NCBI GenBank assembly: GCA_905193145.1
Contig: CAJJNP010000115.1
Span: 1 to 10,747 of the forward strand
Origin: an uncultured Odoribacter sp.
GTDB taxonomy: Bacteria; Bacteroidota; Bacteroidia; Bacteroidales; Marinifilaceae
DNA: 10,747 nucleotides
Direction of reading: 5' to 3'
The notes beneath the pieces were generated by a model. It saw only the letters and a list, made by a program, of their open reading frames with translations. It was not told the DNA's origin and did no database searches. The stretch's first letter is position 1. Each line of letters opens with the position of its first letter. Both the position numbers and the translations under genes were made by a program. This document shows, piece after piece, positions 6,560 through 10,747 of the stretch.

Positions 6560-6595
6560 AAATGGCTGTTGGGTTTATTCCTGACAGCCATTTTT
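6560..6595 (+). terminator. Convergent terminator between lipoprotein and hydrolase genes
   Basis: AAATGGCTGT (6560-6569) pairs perfectly with ACAGCCATTT (6584-6593), and the T run extends to 6595. It serves the plus-strand lipoprotein gene. The hydrolase stop codon (6575-6577, minus strand) lies in the loop and its last codons form the right arm. On the minus strand the following sequence is AT-rich but lacks a long T run, so termination in that direction would be weaker. Confidence 0.8.
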
Positions 6596-7375
6596 GTTTG
6601 TTGACTCGAAAAATTGTTTTAATGCTTCAGCTAGCATTTGGGGTTGTTGTGCATGAATCCAGTGTCCGGCTCCGTTGATTGTAATAAATTCAGATTGGGG
6701 AAAGAGGCTTTTGATGGTGAATACATCATTTGTTTGTATATATTCAGATAATTCGCCTCGGATAAATAGAGTGGGCTCTTTACATTGTTTTGTACAATTC
6801 TCCCAAGTCATGAGTGCTTGTATAGATTCCAAAATGGTTGTTACGTTTATTCTCCATCTGAAACCATTCTCCCTTTTATCTATGTTTTTCAGCAGAATCT
6901 GACAAATACGTTCGTCTTTTAACTCTTTGCGGATACGTTGGTGCAACTGTGCGCGACTCTCTCCCTCTATAAACGAAAATTGTTTTAGAAATTGTATAAT
7001 CTGACGGTGTTCTTCTGTTGGTTCGTATTTTTTGGGTGCAATATCAATTATAGCAGCTTTTGTTGCAATGGAAGGATATTTTAGCAGTATATGCATAAGA
7101 CACTTTCCTCCCATCGAGTGTCCCGCAATGAAAAGGGGTGTTTTTAAATGAAGAGATTCAATCCATTCACAAATATCTTCAGCTAATGCTGGGTAGGTGT
7201 GGACGTCCGTATGGGGTGAGTGTCCGTGATTCCGGAAGTCAGGTAGCAGTACATGGAAATTCGTTGAAAGTATTTCAGCCACTTGCAGCCAATTATCTGA
7301 TGCGCCCCATAATCCATGAAGTATTATCAGGGGTGGGAGTGAAGCTTTGCCTTTTTCTCTGTGGAATAATTTCAT
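6575..7375 (-). CDS. Alpha/beta hydrolase, YbfF-like esterase
   Basis: The 266-residue cytoplasmic protein has the alpha/beta-hydrolase fold and resembles the YbfF/ester-hydrolase group; no signal peptide is present. Visible elements are the oxyanion-hole HGLWG (20-24), DNW, the LLPDFRNHGHS segment (43-53), the nucleophile elbow GHSMGG with Ser87, IDIAP with Asp111 as the likely acid, and GAGHWIH with His238. YbfF-type enzymes cleave short-chain thioesters and esters in vitro; the natural substrate here is unknown. The frame is open for 60 codons upstream to 7555, but that part runs through the frd terminator and the end of frdB, and does not look like the family. The ATG at 7375 gives a standard N-terminus. 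No promoter box is visible just upstream, so it may rely on read-through from frdB or a non-consensus promoter. Confidence 0.87.
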   Translation of the reverse strand: MKLFHREKGKASLPPLIILHGLWGASDNWLQVAEILSTNFHVLLPDFRNHGHSPHTDVHTYPALAEDICEWIESLHLKTPLFIAGHSMGGKCLMHILLKYPSIATKAAIIDIAPKKYEPTEEHRQIIQFLKQFSFIEGESRAQLHQRIRKELKDERICQILLKNIDKRENGFRWRINVTTILESIQALMTWENCTKQCKEPTLFIRGELSEYIQTNDVFTIKSLFPQSEFITINGAGHWIHAQQPQMLAEALKQFFESTNKNGCQE

Positions 7376-7378
7376 AGG

Positions 7379-7411
7379 GAATAAATAAAGGTGGCAACAT
7401 TGTTGCCACCT
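7379..7411 (-). terminator. Terminator after frdCAB
   Basis: Bases 7389-7411 are a 23-base near-perfect palindrome (AGGTGGCAACA, one central base, then its complement). On the minus strand it is followed by TTTATTTATT (7388-7379), an imperfect T run. It lies 68 bases after the frdB stop and 3 bases before the hydrolase start, so it can end the frd transcript while allowing some read-through into the hydrolase gene. Confidence 0.7.
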
Positions 7412-7479
7412 ATTCTTATCAAGTCTCAGAATTGCATCCAATGACGCATTACGTACGATTTGAATGCATCCTTTGAGTC

Positions 7480-8241
7480 TTAGTCTTTCAATTTTGCTTT
7501 CAGGAACTCGCGGTTCAAACGTGCAATGTGTTCGATAGAAATACTCTTCGGACATTCCATTTCGCAGGCTCCGGTATTGGTACAGTTTCCGAATCCAAGT
7601 TCATCCATTTTTGCAACCATTGCTTTTGCGCGGCGGGCAGCTTCAACTTTACCTTGTGGTAATAGTGCCAACTGTGATACTTTAGCAGCAACAAACAACA
7701 TGGCTGATGAGTTCTTACAAGTTGCAGCACAAGCTCCGCAACCGATACAAGCAGCTGCGTCCATTGCCTCTTCTGCCTGAGCATTCGGGATTGGAATTGC
7801 ATTTCCGTCAGGAACACCACCGGTATTTACTGATACGTAACCACCTGCCTGAAGAATTTTATCATATGCTTTGCGGTCTACAATCAAGTCTTTGATTACA
7901 GGAAACGCTCCGCATCTCCACGGTTCGATGGTGATGGTTGCTCCGTCCTGGAAGCGGCGCATGTGCAACTGACAAGTTGTTACATCATCGTCTGGTCCGT
8001 GTGCACGTCCGTCAACAAACAAGCTGCAAGTACCGCAGATTCCTTCACGGCAATCATGGTCGAATGCAACCGGTTCTTCGTTCTTTTCAACAAGTTCTTC
8101 GTTCAGAATATCGAGCATTTCCAAAAATGAAGTGCCGGTAGAGATATTGTGAACCTTATATGTTTTAAACTCGCCTTTTGATTTTGCGTCTTTCTGGCGC
8201 CAAATCTTCAGAGTTAGTTCTTTTAATATTTTGTCTGCCAT
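7480..8241 (-). CDS. frdB: Fumarate reductase/succinate dehydrogenase iron-sulfur subunit
   Basis: This 253-residue subunit passes electrons between the membrane cytochrome b and the flavin of FrdA. The N-terminal plant-ferredoxin domain binds the [2Fe-2S] cluster with Cys64, Cys69, Cys72 (CREGICGTC) and Cys90. The C-terminal domain has [11 protein letters not shown] (Cys165, 168, 171, 175) and [12 protein letters not shown] (Cys220, 226, 230). By family pattern these hold the [4Fe-4S] cluster (165, 168, 171, 230) and the [3Fe-4S] cluster (175, 220, 226). All expected ligands are present. The sequence fits the type B enzymes with one diheme cytochrome, as in Wolinella and Bacillus, rather than E. 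coli. It is the last gene of the frdC-frdA-frdB operon, 51 bases after frdA. In anaerobic Bacteroidales the complex mainly reduces fumarate with menaquinol. Confidence 0.96.
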   Translation of the reverse strand: MADKILKELTLKIWRQKDAKSKGEFKTYKVHNISTGTSFLEMLDILNEELVEKNEEPVAFDHDCREGICGTCSLFVDGRAHGPDDDVTTCQLHMRRFQDGATITIEPWRCGAFPVIKDLIVDRKAYDKILQAGGYVSVNTGGVPDGNAIPIPNAQAEEAMDAAACIGCGACAATCKNSSAMLFVAAKVSQLALLPQGKVEAARRAKAMVAKMDELGFGNCTNTGACEMECPKSISIEHIARLNREFLKAKLKD

Positions 8242-8258
8242 AATGTTTTTAATTTGGA

Positions 8259-8285
8259 GATTTGAAGTTCTTTATGTCTCAAATC
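8259..8285. repeat. Small inverted repeat between frdA and frdB
   Basis: GATTTGA (8259-8265) and TCAAATC (8279-8285) are perfect 7-base complements with a 13-base loop, within the 51-base frdA-frdB spacer. No T run follows on the minus strand, so it is not a typical terminator. It might affect mRNA stability or processing, or be chance. Confidence 0.3.
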
Positions 8286-8292
8286 CGGTTTA

Positions 8293-10233
8293 TTATTTAT
8301 AAGAACGCTGTGTTAACTGAACATTTTCAAATACAAGCTCTTCCTTGTGTAATTCAGGAGCTTGGTTTTCACCTTTGTATTCCCAAACCGATACATATTT
8401 GAAGTGTTCGTCATCACGCTGGGCTTCACCTTCGCTGGTCATTGATTCTACACGCAAGTGACCTCCGCAAGATTCGTTACGGTCGCGAGCATCATGAGCC
8501 ATCAGGTCAGCCAATTCGATGAAATCTGCTACGCGGGCAGCCTTTTCAAGCTCGTTGTTCATGGCTGTAAACTCGCCGGTTACACGCAAATCTTTGTAGA
8601 ATTCGGTCTTCAATTTTGCAATCAGCTCAATTGCTTTGTCCAATCCGGCTTTCTCACGGGCCATACCGATATATTCCCACATGATGTGTCCCAATTCTTT
8701 GTGGAAGTGGTCAGGAGATTTTGTTCCCTTGATATCGTATAATTTACGCAGACGGTCGGTAACATGTTTTTCCGCTTCTTCGAATTCTTTGGTATTGGTG
8801 TTGATTTTCGGAGTTTGGATATCTTTTGCAAGATAGTCTCCGATTGTGTAAGGCAGGATAAAATATCCGTCTGCCAATCCCTGCATCAATGCAGATGCTC
8901 CCAAACGATTTGCTCCGTGATCAGAGAAGTTACATTCACCGATAGCATACAGACCCGGAATAGTAGTCATCAAGTTATAGTCTACCCACAGACCTCCCAT
9001 AGAGTAGTGGATGGCCGGATAAATCATCATCGGGTTGTTGTATGGATCAACAGCTGTGATTTTCTCATACATCTGGAACAAGTTGCCATAACGTTTCTCG
9101 ATAGTCTCTCTACCTAACTGTTGGATGGCATATTTGAAATCAAGGAATACGGCTTTACCGGTATTGTTTACACCGAAACCTGCATCACATCTCTCTTTTG
9201 CAGCGCGAGAAGCAACGTCACGCGGAACAAGGTTTCCGAATGCCGGGTAGCGGCGTTCCAAATAGAAGTCGCGGTCTTCGTCCGGTATATCGTTCGGATT
9301 CTTGGTTCCGGCCTGTAATGCTTTGGCATCTTCTATTTTCTTTGGCACCCATACACGACCATCGTTACGCAATGACTCTGACATCAAAGTCAACTTACTC
9401 TGCTGGTCTCCGTGTACCGGAATACAAGTCGGGTGAATCTGTACAAAACAGGGGTTTCCGAACATTGCACCACGTTTGTAAGCCTGCCATGCTGCACTAC
9501 CGTTACATCCCATTGCATTGGTTGACAAGAAGAATACGTTGCCATAACCTCCGGTTGCCAATACGACAGCGTGAGCTCCGAAACGTTCAATTTTACCGGT
9601 TACCAGGTCGCGTGCGATAACACCGCGTGCTTTACCGTCAACAACAACGATATCCAACACTTCGTGGCGGTTGTACATTTTTACTTTGCCGGCTTGAATC
9701 TGACGGTTCATAGCTCCGTATGCACCCAACAACAACTGCTGTCCGGTCTGACCGCGGGCATAGAACGTACGGCTAACCAATGCTCCTCCGAACGAACGGT
9801 TAGCTAAGAGACCGCCATATTCGCGTGCGAAAGGTACACCCTGTGCCACACACTGGTCAATGATTGCATTACTTACCTCTGCCAGACGGTATACATTGGC
9901 TTCGCGTGCACGATAGTCACCGCCTTTGATAGTTTCATAAAACAAGCGGAATACAGAGTCGTTATCGTTAGGATAGTTCTTGGCTGCATTGATACCTCCT
10001 TGTGCTGCGATTGAGTGTGCACGACGAGGAGAGTCCTGATAGCAGAAAGCTGTTACATTATATCCAAGTTCTGCAAGACTGGCTGCTGCTGAACCACCGG
10101 CAAGACCTGTACCTACTATAATAACATCTAATTTTTTCTTGTTTGCCGGGCTGACAACACCGATGTGGGCTTTATGGGCAGACCATTTGTCTTTTAACGG
10201 TCCGGCAGGTATTTTAGCATCTAATACTGACAT
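8293..10233 (-). CDS. frdA: Fumarate reductase/succinate dehydrogenase flavoprotein subunit
   Basis: The 646-residue catalytic subunit interconverts fumarate and succinate. The FAD-binding dinucleotide fold GTGLAGG is at 41-47. His73 in [11 protein letters not shown] is the expected site of covalent FAD attachment. Substrate-site elements follow in order: QIHPTCIP (His267), VPRDVASRA with Arg338 as the predicted proton-shuttling Arg, IHYSMGGL (His409) and [10 protein letters not shown] (Arg443). The helical and C-terminal domains are complete. A GTG at 10269 would add 12 residues. The ATG at 10233 is preferred because the protein then begins [17 protein letters not shown], the usual Bacteroidales N-terminus, 37 bases after the frdC stop. 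The longer linker and overall form fit the type B enzymes. Together with FrdB and FrdC it forms the membrane complex facing the cytoplasm. Codons look biased toward frequent ones, consistent with high expression. Confidence 0.97.
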   Translation of the reverse strand: MSVLDAKIPAGPLKDKWSAHKAHIGVVSPANKKKLDVIIVGTGLAGGSAAASLAELGYNVTAFCYQDSPRRAHSIAAQGGINAAKNYPNDNDSVFRLFYETIKGGDYRAREANVYRLAEVSNAIIDQCVAQGVPFAREYGGLLANRSFGGALVSRTFYARGQTGQQLLLGAYGAMNRQIQAGKVKMYNRHEVLDIVVVDGKARGVIARDLVTGKIERFGAHAVVLATGGYGNVFFLSTNAMGCNGSAAWQAYKRGAMFGNPCFVQIHPTCIPVHGDQQSKLTLMSESLRNDGRVWVPKKIEDAKALQAGTKNPNDIPDEDRDFYLERRYPAFGNLVPRDVASRAAKERCDAGFGVNNTGKAVFLDFKYAIQQLGRETIEKRYGNLFQMYEKITAVDPYNNPMMIYPAIHYSMGGLWVDYNLMTTIPGLYAIGECNFSDHGANRLGASALMQGLADGYFILPYTIGDYLAKDIQTPKINTNTKEFEEAEKHVTDRLRKLYDIKGTKSPDHFHKELGHIMWEYIGMAREKAGLDKAIELIAKLKTEFYKDLRVTGEFTAMNNELEKAARVADFIELADLMAHDARDRNESCGGHLRVESMTSEGEAQRDDEHFKYVSVWEYKGENQAPELHKEELVFENVQLTQRSYK

Positions 10234-10270
10234 AATAAATTGATTTTGAATTTTTAAATTGAGATTCACA

Positions 10271-10747
10271 TTACTTTCCGAATACCATGAAATAAATCGG
10301 AATGATGCTGAAACCTACAGCAAATACAATAGCGAAGAAATAAGCTACGTACTCCAGACGTTTTCTCCAAATCTGGTTAGAAAAACCGATAGACTGGAAT
10401 GCTGACCAGAAACCGTGTGAAAGGTGCAAGCCTAAGAGAATGGCTGCAATGATATAAATGATGGCATATACCGGCTGCATCAAGGTTGTACTTACCAGTT
10501 CATAGTGGTCGGTAATGTCGCCGAATTTAAAGCTGAACCAGAAGTTGCAGATGTGCAGTGCCAAGAACGCCAACACCAATGCACCCAAAATATACATGTT
10601 GCGTGATGGCCAAGTACAGTTTTGCGATTGGCTACGCATTGCATACTTTGTCGGACGTGCTTTTTGGTTCTGAATGGTCAGAATGCTGGCCCATACAATG
10701 TGAACGATGAAGCCCAATGCCAAAATCGGTTCGATAACCTTGATTAC
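10271..10747 (-). CDS. frdC: Fumarate reductase/succinate dehydrogenase cytochrome b subunit (partial)
   Basis: The C-terminal 158 residues of the diheme cytochrome b anchor are present; the start lies beyond the right edge (a TTG at 10723 is an internal Leu codon, with the frame open to 10747). The subunit holds two b hemes and the menaquinone site, and ties FrdA-FrdB to the inner membrane. Four hydrophobic segments are visible: [14 protein letters not shown], the stretch containing [16 protein letters not shown], the stretch ending [12 protein letters not shown], and the last helix [13 protein letters not shown]. The family has five, so the first is missing here. His residues in HIVW, LHIC and LHLSH are the candidates for heme ligation. 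It is the first gene of the operon; its promoter is outside the window. Confidence 0.92.
   Translation of the reverse strand, partial: VIKVIEPILALGFIVHIVWASILTIQNQKARPTKYAMRSQSQNCTWPSRNMYILGALVLAFLALHICNFWFSFKFGDITDHYELVSTTLMQPVYAIIYIIAAILLGLHLSHGFWSAFQSIGFSNQIWRKRLEYVAYFFAIVFAVGFSIIPIYFMVFGK

Noticed and set aside
7376..7555. 60-codon N-terminal extension of the hydrolase, overlapping frdB
   Set aside because: It runs through the frd terminator palindrome and the frdB coding end and has no hydrolase similarity.
8458..9807. Several plus-strand open frames opposite frdA
   Set aside because: frdA is a complete, conserved protein. The opposite frames are low-complexity shadows with no start signals or family resemblance.
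1..10747. CRISPR arrays, insertion sequences, tRNA/rRNA genes or phage and defence genes
   Set aside because: No spaced direct repeats, transposase-like proteins, terminal repeats, tRNA-like segments or defence domains were seen; all large frames are housekeeping genes or the one unknown lipoprotein.

Overview
The window is a chromosomal segment from a member of the Bacteroidetes, most likely order Bacteroidales (Bacteroides/Parabacteroides-like). Three things point there: the protein sequences themselves; promoter-like boxes of the form TAnnTTTG in front of several genes, with almost no Shine-Dalgarno sites; and a lipoprotein whose Cys is followed by an Asp run, as in Bacteroides surface lipoproteins. 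The species cannot be fixed from the sequence alone. No mobile element, tRNA, rRNA or CRISPR array is visible. All large genes look intact except the last one, which the right edge cuts.

Layout. Bases 1-273 are AT-rich and gene-free and carry the bamD promoter. Three plus-strand genes follow: bamD (outer-membrane assembly lipoprotein), an Rpb6/omega-like RNA polymerase subunit, and coaBC (coenzyme A synthesis). A strong hairpin separates the last two. Next come a 218-bp regulatory gap and pyrB-pyrI (aspartate transcarbamoylase catalytic and regulatory chains), closed by a very strong terminator. manA (mannose-6-phosphate isomerase) runs convergently on the minus strand. A divergent gap leads to a plus-strand gene for a surface-type lipoprotein of unknown function. 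An alpha/beta hydrolase gene converges on it across a shared hairpin. The rest is the minus-strand operon frdC-frdA-frdB (fumarate reductase/succinate dehydrogenase, type B), with frdC incomplete.

How the genes work together. pyrBI commits carbamoyl phosphate and aspartate to pyrimidine synthesis. coaBC makes phosphopantetheine for CoA. frdCAB is the terminal fumarate respiration complex that yields succinate in anaerobic Bacteroidales. These are core housekeeping functions, not one accessory system.

The most interesting item is the pyrB leader. A textbook Bacteroidetes promoter is followed by a short ORF whose stop codon lies in the loop of an intrinsic terminator that stands between the promoter and pyrB. 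This matches the logic of the E. coli pyrBI attenuator, where UTP-sensitive transcription is coupled to translation. Second is CoaBC: the decarboxylase-domain Cys and Asn that are catalytic in E. coli align without gaps to Ser and Asp.
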